IMG/VR virus record: IMGVR_UViG_3300042474_001185
Coordinates: 1 to 64,000 of that record
Strand: one strand, 5' to 3'
Length of the DNA: 64,000 nucleotides
Source: a virus
Position 1 is the stretch's first letter; every line of letters begins with the position of its first letter. Below the pieces are notes generated by a model, which did not search any database, had not been told where the DNA came from, and saw nothing but the letters and a program-made list of their open reading frames with translations. Below, one piece after another: positions 15,548 to 25,084 of the stretch. Made by a program: the position numbers and the translations under genes.

Positions 15548-16930
15548 ATGGCAAAAAAGAAGATTCTGTTACTTTCAGATGATTTAAGAATGGCAAGTGG
15601 TATCGCCACAATGTCAAAAGAATTGGTGCTAGGTACGGCACATAAATACGATTGGTTTCAAGTAGGAGCCGCAATTAATCACCCTGAAGCTGGAAAAGTT
15701 TTAGATGTTAGCCAAGATATCCAAGAAAGATATGGTATCGCCGATGCTAATGTAAAGATTTTACCTTGGAATGGTTATGGTAACGCTGATTTGATTAGAC
15801 AATTAATCAACACAGAAAAGCCTGATGCTATTGTACACTTTACTGACCCTCGTTATTGGACATGGTTGTATGATATTGAACATGAAATCAGACAGAATGT
15901 TCCACTTTTATTTTACGCAATTTGGGATGATTTACCAGACCCATTATATAATCGTAACTTCTATGAAAGTTGTGATTGGATTGGTTGTATCTCTAGACAA
16001 ACATATGGTATCATTAAAAGATTATCAGCTTTAGATACAAAACCAACTTGGAAAACAAAGGCAGATTGGCAAGTAGATTATGTACCACATGGTATTAATA
16101 CTGATATCTATAAACCAGCTGATGTTTCAACTGAATTCCGTAAACAAATTTTAGGAGATAAAGAATATGATTTCGTATTATATTGGAGTAATAGAAACAT
16201 TAGAAGGAAACAACCAGCTGATGTTATCGTAGCATTTAAAAAGTTTTGTGATAAGATTGGTAAAGAAAAAGCAGATAAATGTGTATTACTAATGCACACA
16301 CAACCTGTTGATGAAAATGGTACTGATTTACCGGCAGTAATTGACGCAGTTGCTCCGGATGTTAATATTATATTCTCAGATGTAAGAAGACCAGTTGAAG
16401 AATTAAATCTTATTTATAATATAGCAGATGTAACAATCAACATAGCAAACAATGAAGGATTTGGATTAGCAACGGCAGAATCAGTAATGACAGGAACTCC
16501 TATTATTGTAAACGTAACTGGTGGATTGCAAGACCAATGTGGATTTGAAGTTGATGGTAAGTTATTAACACACGAAGATTACATTAAGATTGGTTCTTTA
16601 CATGAGTGGAGAAAATGGGAAGGAAAAGCTAAGCCTGGTCCTTGGGTTAGACCTGTATGGAGTAGAGCATTAGCATTAGCAGGCTCAGTCCCGACACCTT
16701 ATATTTGGGATGATAGAGTTGATGTAGAGGAAGTTGCTGAAGCAATTGAAGAAATGTACAACACACCAAAAGAAGTCCGTAAAGCAAATGGATTGATAGG
16801 TAGAGAGGCATTTATAGGAGATATGGGATTAACACATACAAATATGTGTCAGCAATTAATAAATGGAATTGAATCAACATTTGAAAATTGGAAACCAAGA
16901 GAAAGATTCGAAGTATTTAAAATTAAATAA
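15548..16930 (+). CDS. GT4-like (GT-B) glycosyltransferase
   Basis: This 460-residue enzyme begins KKILLLSDDLRMASGIATM, the N-terminal Rossmann half. The C-terminal half has VLYWSNRNIRRKQP, IADVTINIANNEGFGLATAES (the E-x7-E donor region) and MTGTPIIVNVTGGLQDQ. These are marks of GT4-family retaining glycosyltransferases. The donor and acceptor are unknown. It is one of two tandem GT4-like genes just upstream of the collagen-like fibre gene at 18760, which is a plausible acceptor protein. Confidence 0.85.
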   Translation: MAKKKILLLSDDLRMASGIATMSKELVLGTAHKYDWFQVGAAINHPEAGKVLDVSQDIQERYGIADANVKILPWNGYGNADLIRQLINTEKPDAIVHFTDPRYWTWLYDIEHEIRQNVPLLFYAIWDDLPDPLYNRNFYESCDWIGCISRQTYGIIKRLSALDTKPTWKTKADWQVDYVPHGINTDIYKPADVSTEFRKQILGDKEYDFVLYWSNRNIRRKQPADVIVAFKKFCDKIGKEKADKCVLLMHTQPVDENGTDLPAVIDAVAPDVNIIFSDVRRPVEELNLIYNIADVTINIANNEGFGLATAESVMTGTPIIVNVTGGLQDQCGFEVDGKLLTHEDYIKIGSLHEWRKWEGKAKPGPWVRPVWSRALALAGSVPTPYIWDDRVDVEEVAEAIEEMYNTPKEVRKANGLIGREAFIGDMGLTHTNMCQQLINGIESTFENWKPRERFEVFKIK

Positions 16931-16938
16931 GTTATAAA

Positions 16939-18228
16939 ATGAAACCAACATTAGTATTTCAAGGACCTATATTTACACGTAGTGGTTATGGAGACCATTG
17001 TAGAGATTTAATGAAATCTTTACGCAAGATGGATAAATACGATATTAAGATTATCCCACTTCGTTGGGGAAACACTCCACAAAATCAAGTTGATGGTGAG
17101 AGCGATTTTGGTAGATGGATGTTAGAAAGAGTTATACCTCAATTAAACTTTAAACCTGATGTATTTATGCAGGTTTCTGTAGCAAATGAATTTGAACCAA
17201 AAGGTGAATACAATATAGGAGTAACTGCTGGTGTTGAAACTACAATTGCACCTAAAGATTTTATAGATGGTTGTAATAAAATGGATTTAATTATTGTTCC
17301 ATCTAATTTTACAAAACAAAATATTGGTGGCACTGTGTATCAACAACAAGACCAAGCATCAGGACAAATAGTTGGAGAACTTAGAGTTACAAAACCTATT
17401 CAGGTTCTTTTTGAAGGAGTTGATACTGAAATATTTTCTAAGGGAACTGATAAAGATGTGTTAGCAAATGTAAAAGAAGATTTCAACTTCTTAATTGTAG
17501 GACATTGGTTGAAAGGAGATTTAGGACAAGATAGGAAGGATATTGGTATGGCAATCAAAACATTGGCAACTGTATTTCAATATCTACCAGCTGATAAAAA
17601 ACCTGGTATAATTGTTAAAACATCTCACGCTGGATTTAGTGTAATTGATAGAGAGGGAACTAGAGAAAAAATAGATGCAGTATTAAAACCATTTGGTGAT
17701 AAATGCCCATCTGTATATTTGATACATGGTGATATGGAAGAAACTGATATGAGCAATTTATACCACCATCCTAAAGTAAAAGCAATGGTTTCATTTGCTA
17801 AAGGTGAAGGATATGGTAGACCTATGGCTGAGTTTACTTTGACAGGTAAACCAATTATAGCTAGTGGTTGGAGTGGACAAATGGATTTTTTACCTGCAGA
17901 ACATGCAGTATTATTAGAAGGTTCTTTAACAGCTGTACACGAATCAGCAGCTGACCAATTTTGCATGAAAGAAGCTCAATGGTTTACTGTAAACTACTCA
18001 AATGCAGCTAATAAATTATATGATGTTTATAAAAACTATGATATTTATTTAAAACAATCCGAAGGATTAAAAGAAAATACAAAATCTAAATTTACATTAG
18101 ATAAAATGCATGATACATTTTCGGAAATATTAGATGCAAATATCAAATCTAAGCCTAAGCTTGTTCCGTTTAATATTCCTAAATTAAATAGTTCTAAAAT
18201 GCAAATACCAAAACTTAACAAAATATAA
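16939..18228 (+). CDS. GT4-like (GT-B) glycosyltransferase
   Basis: This 429-residue enzyme opens with LVFQGPIFTRSGYGDHCRDL. The C-terminal half has FLIVGHWLKGDLGQDRKD, VKAMVSFAKGEGYGRPMAE (donor region) and FTLTGKPIIASGWSGQMDF. The order matches GT4 enzymes. The last 30 residues (KPKLVPFNIPKLNSSKMQIPKLNKI region) are a low-complexity basic tail not expected in the family and may bind a partner. It follows the previous glycosyltransferase by eight bases and overlaps the next gene by one base. Confidence 0.85.
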   Translation: MKPTLVFQGPIFTRSGYGDHCRDLMKSLRKMDKYDIKIIPLRWGNTPQNQVDGESDFGRWMLERVIPQLNFKPDVFMQVSVANEFEPKGEYNIGVTAGVETTIAPKDFIDGCNKMDLIIVPSNFTKQNIGGTVYQQQDQASGQIVGELRVTKPIQVLFEGVDTEIFSKGTDKDVLANVKEDFNFLIVGHWLKGDLGQDRKDIGMAIKTLATVFQYLPADKKPGIIVKTSHAGFSVIDREGTREKIDAVLKPFGDKCPSVYLIHGDMEETDMSNLYHHPKVKAMVSFAKGEGYGRPMAEFTLTGKPIIASGWSGQMDFLPAEHAVLLEGSLTAVHESAADQFCMKEAQWFTVNYSNAANKLYDVYKNYDIYLKQSEGLKENTKSKFTLDKMHDTFSEILDANIKSKPKLVPFNIPKLNSSKMQIPKLNKI

Positions 18229-18695
18229 TGTCATTTGCTTTACAATATAAATCTCTTATTGAAAGTGAGAAGAAGTTGGGTAAGGCTTTAATAAAGCCCG
18301 GAAATATTTATAGAATTATGGTATATAAATATGCCGATGGAATTACAAAATCATTATCAGGACCAACTTCATCTTTGATATTCGCAATTGGTATATACGA
18401 TAAACAATTATTTTGTTTAAAAATTAGTGAAATTAAACCTGAAAAGTTTTTTAAATGGCTAAAGGTAGTTTTTTTAAAAAATTTAAATGATGAGAGTTTT
18501 GATACATCTGAACATCTTATGGAATTGCTTGTAAAAGCAGATAAGTCTGGTAAAAAATTGTATTCTTCCTATGTTAAGCCATCTACAATAGCTAAAGGAC
18601 CACTAAATCCATATAGAACATATAATCTTAGTGGTATAACACTTGTTCAGGAGGTTAAGATAAAAAAGGAAATACTTAAGAAGTATTACAAATAG
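18228..18695 (+). CDS. Hypothetical 155-residue protein
   Basis: This protein is basic and mostly hydrophilic, with an N-terminal helix (ALQYKSLIESEKKLGKAL), a beta-rich centre (IYRIMVYKYADG; LIFAIGIYDKQLFCLKISEI) and a Lys-rich tail. No family is recognised. It is coupled to the upstream glycosyltransferase (one-base overlap) and sits just before the fibre gene, so an assembly or structural accessory role is possible. Confidence 0.65.
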   Translation: MSFALQYKSLIESEKKLGKALIKPGNIYRIMVYKYADGITKSLSGPTSSLIFAIGIYDKQLFCLKISEIKPEKFFKWLKVVFLKNLNDESFDTSEHLMELLVKADKSGKKLYSSYVKPSTIAKGPLNPYRTYNLSGITLVQEVKIKKEILKKYYK

Positions 18696-18759
18696 TTTAT
18701 TTTCCCAATCGGTTATATTTACTGTTACAACATTACAATTATAATAGTAAATAAAGGAT

Positions 18760-20826
18760 ATGGCATTAACTAAAAGATTAAGTAAAGGTTCTCCACTTAC
18801 TGCAGCTGAGATGGATGGTAACTTAGATTTTTTACAATCTCAAATTACAGCTGGTTCATCTGGAACTAGTGGAACATCTGGGGTAAATGGTTCACAAGGA
18901 ATATCGGGAACGGGAGGTACATCTGGTACATCAGGTACTTCTGGAACATCTGGTGTAAAGGGTGATTTGTTTACATCCACATCAAATAATAATCATGATA
19001 TTTCATTAGGTTCAAAGACATTTACAATAGCAGGGGGTCTGTCTTGGACACCTGGTCAACAAACTATTATATCTCAAAATGGTAGTAACTACATGACCGC
19101 TACAGTAACATCTTACAATAGTGGTACAGGTCAATTTATTGTAAATGTGGTGTCTGTTGTTGGTAGTGGTACTGGTATAACATCTTGGTTTATAAATACC
19201 GCAGGTGCAACTGGACAGGCTGGTTCTTCAGGCTCATCCGGAACTTCTGGAACTTCTGGAACATCGGGAACTTCTGGAACATCAGGAACTTCTGGAACTA
19301 GCGGAACATCGGGAACTTCTGGGATTAATGGTACATCCGGAACATCAGGAACGTCTGGAACTAGCGGAACATCGGGTACATCTGGTACATCTGGTACATC
19401 AGGAACTTCTGGAACATCTGGAACATCTGGTATAAATGGTAATGATGGAACATTTTTTGGTTCATCTGGAACTTCTGGAGAAAGTGGAACATCTGGAGTG
19501 AATGGTACATCCGGAGTTAATGGAACTTCTGGTGTAAACGGAACATCTGGAACAAGTGGAACAAGCGGTACATCCGGAACATCTGGTATAAATGGTGTGG
19601 CTGGTAGTAGTGGTACATCGGGTACATCTGGAACATCTGGTACATCTGGGACAACTTTTAATTTAAGTGGAACAACCGATAATGGTGTTATTACATCAAA
19701 TAATGGTACAGCCGGTACTGTAGAATCTAATTTATTATTTGATGGAACTCTATTAACAATTAGAGGAAATCTTTCAGCATCTGGAGCATTTACATCATCA
19801 TTAAGACAAGGATATGTTTTAGTTGGTGGTGCTGGTAATGTAACTACGTTAGTAGCAACATCATCATTTGGTGGCGCAGGTACTACAACAACCGATGGGA
19901 TATTCAGAGCAACTGGTTCAATCGTAGCAACAACAAACAATTTACAAATTACAGGTTCTTTGGATATATTAGGACCTATTACGGCATCATTAAGAACGGG
20001 ATATGTTTGGGTTGGTGATAATAGTAGAAGTACAAGACAAGTAGCAACATCATCATTTGGAGCAACTTTGACTGTAGAAGATGGTACTCCTACAATAGTA
20101 CCTAATGTAACTAAAATAATATTTAGTGGAGCATCTGTTACTAATAATGGTAGTGGTCAAATTACTGTAACTGTTACCGGTGGAGGTGGTGGTGGTACAT
20201 CTGGTACATCGGGAACATCTGGCGCCTCTGGTGTAGCTGGTACATCTGGTTCATCTGGTACATCTGGTGCTAATGGTAAAGATGGTACGATGGGTACATC
20301 CGGTACATCTGGTATTAGTGGTGGTGTTAGTTCGGCCGGCTCATCGGGAACTTCTGGAACATCTGGTACATCTGGTTCTAACGGATTTGGTACAAGTGGT
20401 ACAAGTGGTACAAGTGGTATAAATGGTACTTCTGGTGCTAGTGGATTGAATGGAGATGCTGGTACGTCTGGTTCATCTGGAACTAGCGGTACATCTGGTG
20501 TAACTGGTGGAGCATCTACTGGAGGTACGTCTGGAACTTCTGGTACATCTGGTAATTTAACTTTAAGTGGTACAACAAATGATGGTATTTTAACATTTGA
20601 TGGAGGTCTTGTTCAGGGTATAGTTGAATCCGACTTTACATTTAACGCAAGTAGTAAAATTTTAACTGTAAGTGGATCTGTATTAGCATATACATCAGTT
20701 ACATTAAGACCGGTTGATACCCTACCGGCAGGCGCAGTTGGTAAATTAGCATCATATGCTCCGGTATCACCAGCATCGGCATCTTTATATTTCCATAATG
20801 GTTCAGATTGGGTTAAGGTAGTTTAA
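18760..20826 (+). CDS. Collagen-like (Gly-Thr-Ser)n tail fibre protein
   Basis: This 688-residue protein starts ALTKRLSKGSPLTAAEMDGNLDFLQ, a start I recall from Bacteroidota phage fibre proteins. It has three Gly-x-Y blocks, mainly Gly-Thr-Ser, that should form collagen-like triple helices. Between them lie two related segments (LRQGYVLVGGAGN and LRTGYVWVGDNS, each followed by VATSSFG). The C-terminal knob (LPAGAVGKLASY, then LYFHNGSDWVKVV) resembles fibre tips. The Thr/Ser repeats offer many O-glycosylation sites, as in the spore protein BclA. It is bounded by a terminator and lies between glycosyltransferase genes. Confidence 0.85.
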   Translation: MALTKRLSKGSPLTAAEMDGNLDFLQSQITAGSSGTSGTSGVNGSQGISGTGGTSGTSGTSGTSGVKGDLFTSTSNNNHDISLGSKTFTIAGGLSWTPGQQTIISQNGSNYMTATVTSYNSGTGQFIVNVVSVVGSGTGITSWFINTAGATGQAGSSGSSGTSGTSGTSGTSGTSGTSGTSGTSGTSGINGTSGTSGTSGTSGTSGTSGTSGTSGTSGTSGTSGINGNDGTFFGSSGTSGESGTSGVNGTSGVNGTSGVNGTSGTSGTSGTSGTSGINGVAGSSGTSGTSGTSGTSGTTFNLSGTTDNGVITSNNGTAGTVESNLLFDGTLLTIRGNLSASGAFTSSLRQGYVLVGGAGNVTTLVATSSFGGAGTTTTDGIFRATGSIVATTNNLQITGSLDILGPITASLRTGYVWVGDNSRSTRQVATSSFGATLTVEDGTPTIVPNVTKIIFSGASVTNNGSGQITVTVTGGGGGGTSGTSGTSGASGVAGTSGSSGTSGANGKDGTMGTSGTSGISGGVSSAGSSGTSGTSGTSGSNGFGTSGTSGTSGINGTSGASGLNGDAGTSGSSGTSGTSGVTGGASTGGTSGTSGTSGNLTLSGTTNDGILTFDGGLVQGIVESDFTFNASSKILTVSGSVLAYTSVTLRPVDTLPAGAVGKLASYAPVSPASASLYFHNGSDWVKVV
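18853..18966 (+). repeat. Collagen-like Gly-Thr-Ser repeat block 1
   Basis: Nine-base units (GGA/T ACA/T TCT/A) encode Gly-Thr-Ser and Gly-x-Y variants such as GVN and GIS in the N-terminal part of the fibre protein. Confidence 0.85.
19201..19653 (+). repeat. Collagen-like Gly-Thr-Ser repeat block 2
   Basis: This is the longest of three Gly-x-Y blocks, about 150 residues, mostly Gly-Thr-Ser with interruptions (GINGND, a FFGS bulge near 19456, GVNGTSGVN). Synonymous codons vary among units, so the protein repeat is under selection rather than being a very recent DNA expansion. Confidence 0.85.
20179..20553 (+). repeat. Collagen-like Gly-Thr-Ser repeat block 3
   Basis: This third Gly-x-Y block begins with a poly-Gly run and carries GAS, GKD and GLN variants. 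It precedes the C-terminal knob of the fibre protein. Confidence 0.82.
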
Positions 20827-20841
20827 AAATAAATTAAAAAT

Positions 20842-20878
20842 AAAAATGGGTAATTCTAAAAAAGTTACCCATTTTTTT
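20842..20878 (+). terminator. Rho-independent terminator after the collagen-like fibre gene
   Basis: A perfect 12-bp stem, AAAAATGGGTAA (20842-20853) with TTACCCATTTTT (20865-20876), has an 11-base loop and runs into a T tract. It starts 15 bases after the fibre stop codon. Confidence 0.85.
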
Positions 20879-20933
20879 ATGCTTTACTTGAAAATTGTAT
20901 ATTTATATCTATATATACATATACAAAGATATA

Positions 20934-20965
20934 TTTGGAAAATATAATAAATTGTTGTATATTTG
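20934..20965 (+). promoter_or_regulatory. Bacteroidota-type promoter for the large sugar block
   Basis: TTTG at 20934-20937 and TATATTTG at 20958-20965 are 20 bases apart. The site lies between the terminator at 20842 and the glycosyltransferase ATG at 20983, so a new transcript for the sugar genes starts here. Confidence 0.78.
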
Positions 20966-20982
20966 TATTCAAATAAAATATT

Positions 20983-21618
20983 ATGGCAATAAATGTAACA
21001 TATGCAATTACCGTTTGTAATGAGCATGAAGAAATTATGAAATTGATAAATTTCTTACACCCTAGAATTAAAAAAGATGATGAAATATTAATCCAATATG
21101 ATGAGGATTCTGTAACACCACAGGTTAAAGATTATCTAAATGTTATACACCAATTACATTCATCTAATATAAAGGTTATAGGATTTCCCTTAAATAATGA
21201 TTTTGCTTCGTATAAAAATAATTTAAAAAATCATGCAAAAGGTATTTTTATTTTTCAAATAGATGCTGATGAAATTCCATCGGAGTATATGGTAGAAAAT
21301 CTTTCTGATTTTTTATTAGCAAATAAAGATGTGGATTTATTCTTTGTACCACGTATAAATACAGTAGAAGGACTTACCCAAGAGCACATTAAAAAATGGG
21401 GATGGCAAGTTAATGAAAATGGTTGGGTAAATTTCCCCGATTATCAAACAAGATTATATAGAAGGACATCCGATATTGAATGGGAAGGTAAAGTACATGA
21501 AAGAATAAAAGGATATAACACTCTATCGGTTTTACCAGCAGATGCAGATTATTGTTTAACTCATCATAAGCAAATTGAAAGACAAGAAAAACAAAACGCT
21601 TACTATGATACAATCTAA
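20983..21618 (+). CDS. GT2-like glycosyltransferase
   Basis: This 211-residue GT-A enzyme begins NVTYAITVCNEHEEI and has the nucleotide-sugar site IFQIDADEIP (D-x-D). It continues with YQTRLYRRTSDIEWEGKVHERI and TLSVLPADADYCLTHHK, as in short GT2 enzymes acting on lipopolysaccharide cores or proteins. It is the first gene after the promoter at 20934. Donor and acceptor are unknown. Confidence 0.85.
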   Translation: MAINVTYAITVCNEHEEIMKLINFLHPRIKKDDEILIQYDEDSVTPQVKDYLNVIHQLHSSNIKVIGFPLNNDFASYKNNLKNHAKGIFIFQIDADEIPSEYMVENLSDFLLANKDVDLFFVPRINTVEGLTQEHIKKWGWQVNENGWVNFPDYQTRLYRRTSDIEWEGKVHERIKGYNTLSVLPADADYCLTHHKQIERQEKQNAYYDTI

Positions 21619-22606
21619 GATAGCTTTCCTTACTGAAATGGGATTTGTTGGCAAAGTTCCAGCAAATCATCCAAATATGAGAACGGAGTTTGCTTGGATG
21701 CATGCTTTAGATGCTGACCATTTTAATATTCATTTGTTTGGTGCAGATAAAAATTTGACAGGTTATGACCATGTCTTTATTATATTTCCAAAAGGTAAAC
21801 CATTTTTAAATTCAACTGCGGTAGAATTGATAAAAGGTATTAATCCAATATCAGAATTACTTCAGCAAGATATTGTTGGTAGAATAAAAGAAAAAGGAAA
21901 TACAAATGTACATTATGTGCAAGAAGGACCTCATTGGTTTCAAAATGATTATAGTGTAGAAGACCAAATTTACTTCTATAACTTTTTACAATCTTGCGAT
22001 TCAATCTTTACTCACAATGATTCTGATGTATATTATTACAAAGGATTATTTCCCAATAAAAAAGTGAGACCAATTGGTACACTAATGATTGATGAATTAG
22101 TTAAAGATATCGTACCTACAAAAGAAGATAAAGTAATTATAGGTGGTAACTTTGCAAGATGGTATGGTGGATTTGAAAGTTATATGATAGCTGATAATTT
22201 TGGAGTTCCTGTTTGGGCACAAACATCACATGCTATGAGAGAAAACGAAGGTATGGGTGGTGTATTAAATCACTTACCAAGAATGATGTGGAGTGAATGG
22301 ATGGCAGTATTATCAACATTCAAATATGCAGTACATATGATGCCAACGGTAGCCGCTGGTACATTTGCTTTGAATTGTGCATACTTTGGGATACCATGTA
22401 TTGGAAATCAAGATGTGGATACTCAATTACTATGTCACCCATCGTTATCCGTAGCAGTAAATGATTTGGAAGGAGCAAGAGAATTAGCAATACAATTGAG
22501 AGATGATAAAGAGTTTTATAATCAATGTTCTGAAATAGCAAAGAATAATTATGAAGCTTGTTTTTCAAAAGAACTTTGGTTAAGAAATATAAAAAGAGAA
22601 TTATAA
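21605..22606 (+). CDS. Probable GT-B glycosyltransferase
   Basis: This enzyme of about 333 residues begins MIQSKIAFLTEMGFVGK. The C-terminal half includes FTHNDSDVYYYKGLFP, VIIGGNFARWYGGFES and TVAAGTFALNCAYFGIPCIGNQD, where a GT-B donor site is expected. The fold call is moderate and the family is not certain. The ATG at 21605 overlaps the previous gene by 14 bases; an upstream in-frame ATG at 21575 would extend the overlap to 44 bases and adds only a basic stretch. Confidence 0.7.
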   Translation: MIQSKIAFLTEMGFVGKVPANHPNMRTEFAWMHALDADHFNIHLFGADKNLTGYDHVFIIFPKGKPFLNSTAVELIKGINPISELLQQDIVGRIKEKGNTNVHYVQEGPHWFQNDYSVEDQIYFYNFLQSCDSIFTHNDSDVYYYKGLFPNKKVRPIGTLMIDELVKDIVPTKEDKVIIGGNFARWYGGFESYMIADNFGVPVWAQTSHAMRENEGMGGVLNHLPRMMWSEWMAVLSTFKYAVHMMPTVAAGTFALNCAYFGIPCIGNQDVDTQLLCHPSLSVAVNDLEGARELAIQLRDDKEFYNQCSEIAKNNYEACFSKELWLRNIKREL

Positions 22607-22607
22607 T

Positions 22608-23324
22608 ATGGATTTTGAAATTAAAGGAACTAAGTTGGTAGAGATACCTTATTTGGAAAGAGAATTATCAGAACAAAAAGAATCTGATAAAGTATTGATT
22701 GTTGGTGAACGAATTGCAACGGAAGGTATATTACAAGCCGTATTAAAAAGACCCTTCACATCATGCTTATGTACCGACATTATGCCAATGGGACCTGGCT
22801 CTACATTGGAAAGAATAATAGATGCTGATAAAAGAGTTACATTTGTTCAGCAAGATTTTATATTAGCTGAAGAAGAAACAAAATACGATTATATTATTTG
22901 TATTAATGTATTGGAACACTTTGGTATGAACTTCGCTGAATTCTCTGGATTTGCAGGGGAATATGCTGGGGATGATTATATTAGATGGAATCACGATTTG
23001 AGAGCAATTGAAAAAATGATTACATTATTAAATAAAGATGGAAAAATAATTATCACAGTACCAGCTGGTCAACCTATATTGTCTGGAGATATTAATCCCG
23101 GAAATAAAATGCCATTCCTTCGTAGATATGATGAAATGCGAATTAAGTTAATTGAAGATTTATCAGTTAAAAATGCAATGAAAATTGAAAATACATTTTT
23201 CTATTCAGAAAATTTTAATGATTGGTTTGAGAGTGATATAACAATAACATCTCCACAATATACTCAGGCAAATAATCCATATACTCCTAATATGATATGG
23301 GCATTTACATTGAAACAAAAATAA
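22608..23324 (+). CDS. SAM-dependent methyltransferase (class I)
   Basis: This 238-residue protein has a Rossmann methyltransferase layout. Motif I region is VLIVGERIATEGIL, the acidic residue of motif II is in CLCTDIMPMG, VTFVQQDFIL follows, motif IV is DYIICINVLEHFG, and a late strand is GKIIITVPAG. The Gly-rich loop is atypical (V-G-E-R-I-A rather than G-x-G-x-G). It probably methylates a sugar or a glycosylated product, given that it lies between glycosyltransferases. Confidence 0.8.
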   Translation: MDFEIKGTKLVEIPYLERELSEQKESDKVLIVGERIATEGILQAVLKRPFTSCLCTDIMPMGPGSTLERIIDADKRVTFVQQDFILAEEETKYDYIICINVLEHFGMNFAEFSGFAGEYAGDDYIRWNHDLRAIEKMITLLNKDGKIIITVPAGQPILSGDINPGNKMPFLRRYDEMRIKLIEDLSVKNAMKIENTFFYSENFNDWFESDITITSPQYTQANNPYTPNMIWAFTLKQK

Positions 23325-23325
23325 A

Positions 23326-24093
23326 ATGATAACAGTTATATTAAATGGTTATAAGAGACCTGAAAATCTTAATGAACAATTAGAGGCATTAAAAAATCAA
23401 ACATTACCACCTGATGAAATACTTTTTTGGTATAATAATCCGGGTGATAATGATTTAATTAATTACGATATTGGAACTGAAATAGCTGGTGCTTATTGTA
23501 ATTACAATTTTGGTGTGTGGGCTAGATTTGCATTTGCACTTAACGCAAAAAACGATTATGTATGTGTATTTGATGATGATACAATTCCTGGTAAGAAATG
23601 GTTAGAGAATTGTATGAACACTATGAATGAGAAAGAAGGTCTATTGGGTACGGTAGGATTATTATATCCAGCACCATTACCACCTCAACATTCATCTTAC
23701 TACGAACATTATTTAAGATTTGGATGGCCTGAAAGTGGTAACAATGATAGGACTGTAGAAGTTGATTTAGTAGGACACAGCTGGTTCTTTAAAAAGGAAT
23801 GGTTATCTCATATGTTTAGAGAATTACCAGACCCTAAATATAATACCTGTGGTGAGGATATGCACTTCTCATATATGTTACAAAAGTATGCTGGTATTAA
23901 AACATATGTACCACCACATCCTCGTTCTGATATGGAAATGTGGGGAAGTATTAAAGGTGCATACGGAGGAGATTCTGCTTCACTTTGGGAATCAAATCAA
24001 GCTGGTATAGATGGTACTCCATTTAAGCAATTGATGAACGATTATTTTCACAAACAAAGAGTAAAAGGATGGAGGTTAGTAAATGAAAAATAA
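23326..24093 (+). CDS. GT2-family glycosyltransferase
   Basis: This 255-residue enzyme starts MITVILNGYKRPENLNEQLEAL, with LKNQTLPPDEILFW and the donor site YVCVFDDDTIPGKKWLENC (D-D-D). The later VDLVGHSWFFKKEW and CGEDMHFSYMLQKY provide the acceptor-side acidic residues typical of GT2 enzymes (the ED motif). The sugar is unknown. The gene overlaps the 2-epimerase gene by 11 bases. Confidence 0.88.
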   Translation: MITVILNGYKRPENLNEQLEALKNQTLPPDEILFWYNNPGDNDLINYDIGTEIAGAYCNYNFGVWARFAFALNAKNDYVCVFDDDTIPGKKWLENCMNTMNEKEGLLGTVGLLYPAPLPPQHSSYYEHYLRFGWPESGNNDRTVEVDLVGHSWFFKKEWLSHMFRELPDPKYNTCGEDMHFSYMLQKYAGIKTYVPPHPRSDMEMWGSIKGAYGGDSASLWESNQAGIDGTPFKQLMNDYFHKQRVKGWRLVNEK

Positions 24094-25084
24094 ATTACCA
24101 ATATTAATATGTTTCGGAACTAGACCGGAATGGTTAAAGATAAAGCCTTTAATTAAAATAATGGACCGTAGTGAGTATAAATTATTCTTTACAGGTCAGC
24201 ATGAAGATTTACTTAAAGAAGTTGATGTTGATTATAAAGCAACTATCAAAGAAGGTTCTAATAGATTGGATGAAGTGGTAAAAGGATGTTTAGATTTGCC
24301 GGAAGGTGAGTTTAGAGGTGTATTGGTACAAGGTGATACCGCATCTGCTTTCGCTTGTGCCATTGGGGCATATCATAGAGGATTGAGAATCTATTATTTA
24401 GAAGCTGGACTTAGAAGTAAGAGTTTAAAACATCCATACCCTGAAGAAGGTTATAGACAAATGATATCTCGTATTGCTGATGTAAGTTTTTCACCAACAC
24501 ATTTATCACTTACTAACTTATTTAATGAAAATACATTAGGTGATGCTTGGTTAGTTGGTAACACTGTGTTAGATAACTTAGTTGATTTACCTAAACCAAC
24601 ATACGGAAACAAAATATTAGTTACATTACATCGTAGAGAGAATCATCCTATAATGCATGAATGGTTTAGAGAGGTGAATGATTTAGCAATACAATATCCA
24701 GAGTTAGAGTTTATACTTCCAATACATCCAAATCCAAATGTACAAATTCATAGAAACTTACTAACAAACGTTAAAGTAGTAGAACCACTTTCACATGATG
24801 AATTGATAGCTATACTATTAGAATGTAAGTTAGTAATAAGTGATAGTGGCGGAATACAGGAAGAAGCATCTTTCCTTAATAAGAAAGTAATTGTATGTAG
24901 AGAAAAAACGGAAAGACCTGAAGCGATTTATACGGGACATTTGCATCTTTGTAAATCTACTGATAAATTAAAAGATTTATTTGTTACTTTGGAAAAAGAT
25001 TCGTATATTTGTAAAGATTCACCATATGGGGATGGGTACGCAGCGGAAAAAATTAAAAAGATATTAGATGCAGAAAAACTTTAG
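24083..25084 (+). CDS. wecB: UDP-N-acetylglucosamine 2-epimerase
   Basis: This 333-residue enzyme is of the WecB/MnaA type, which interconverts UDP-GlcNAc and UDP-ManNAc. Visible landmarks are CFGTRPEWLKIKPL, FTGQHEDLL, VQGDTASAFACAIGAYHRG, YLEAGLRSK-x7-PEEGYRQMIS (bridging HPY), LVTLHRRENH, ILPIHPNPNV, and SDSGGIQEEASFLNKKV. All family blocks are present, so activity is likely. ManNAc could go directly into a glycan or toward sialic-acid-like sugars, though no sialic acid synthase is seen in the window. A promoter-like site lies in its 3-prime part. Confidence 0.92.
   Translation: MKNKLPILICFGTRPEWLKIKPLIKIMDRSEYKLFFTGQHEDLLKEVDVDYKATIKEGSNRLDEVVKGCLDLPEGEFRGVLVQGDTASAFACAIGAYHRGLRIYYLEAGLRSKSLKHPYPEEGYRQMISRIADVSFSPTHLSLTNLFNENTLGDAWLVGNTVLDNLVDLPKPTYGNKILVTLHRRENHPIMHEWFREVNDLAIQYPELEFILPIHPNPNVQIHRNLLTNVKVVEPLSHDELIAILLECKLVISDSGGIQEEASFLNKKVIVCREKTERPEAIYTGHLHLCKSTDKLKDLFVTLEKDSYICKDSPYGDGYAAEKIKKILDAEKL
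24980..25011 (+). promoter_or_regulatory. Possible internal promoter within wecB
   Basis: TTTG at 24980-24983 and TATATTTG at 25004-25011 have the exact 20-base spacing, and the preceding TTCG matches the intergenic promoters. It lies inside the wecB reading frame and could drive the gene at 25068. Coding sequence can produce such matches by chance. Confidence 0.45.

Noticed and set aside
18690-18721. TATATTTA before the collagen-like gene as a host-type promoter
   Set aside because: There is a -7-like box at 18714, but no TTTG lies 20 bases upstream, so it does not meet the pattern used for the other promoters.
19131-19940. Long open frame on the minus strand rich in Val-Pro-Asp repeats
   Set aside because: It is the antisense shadow of the Gly-Thr-Ser repeats of the fibre gene; the repetition on the plus strand forces an open frame on the other strand.
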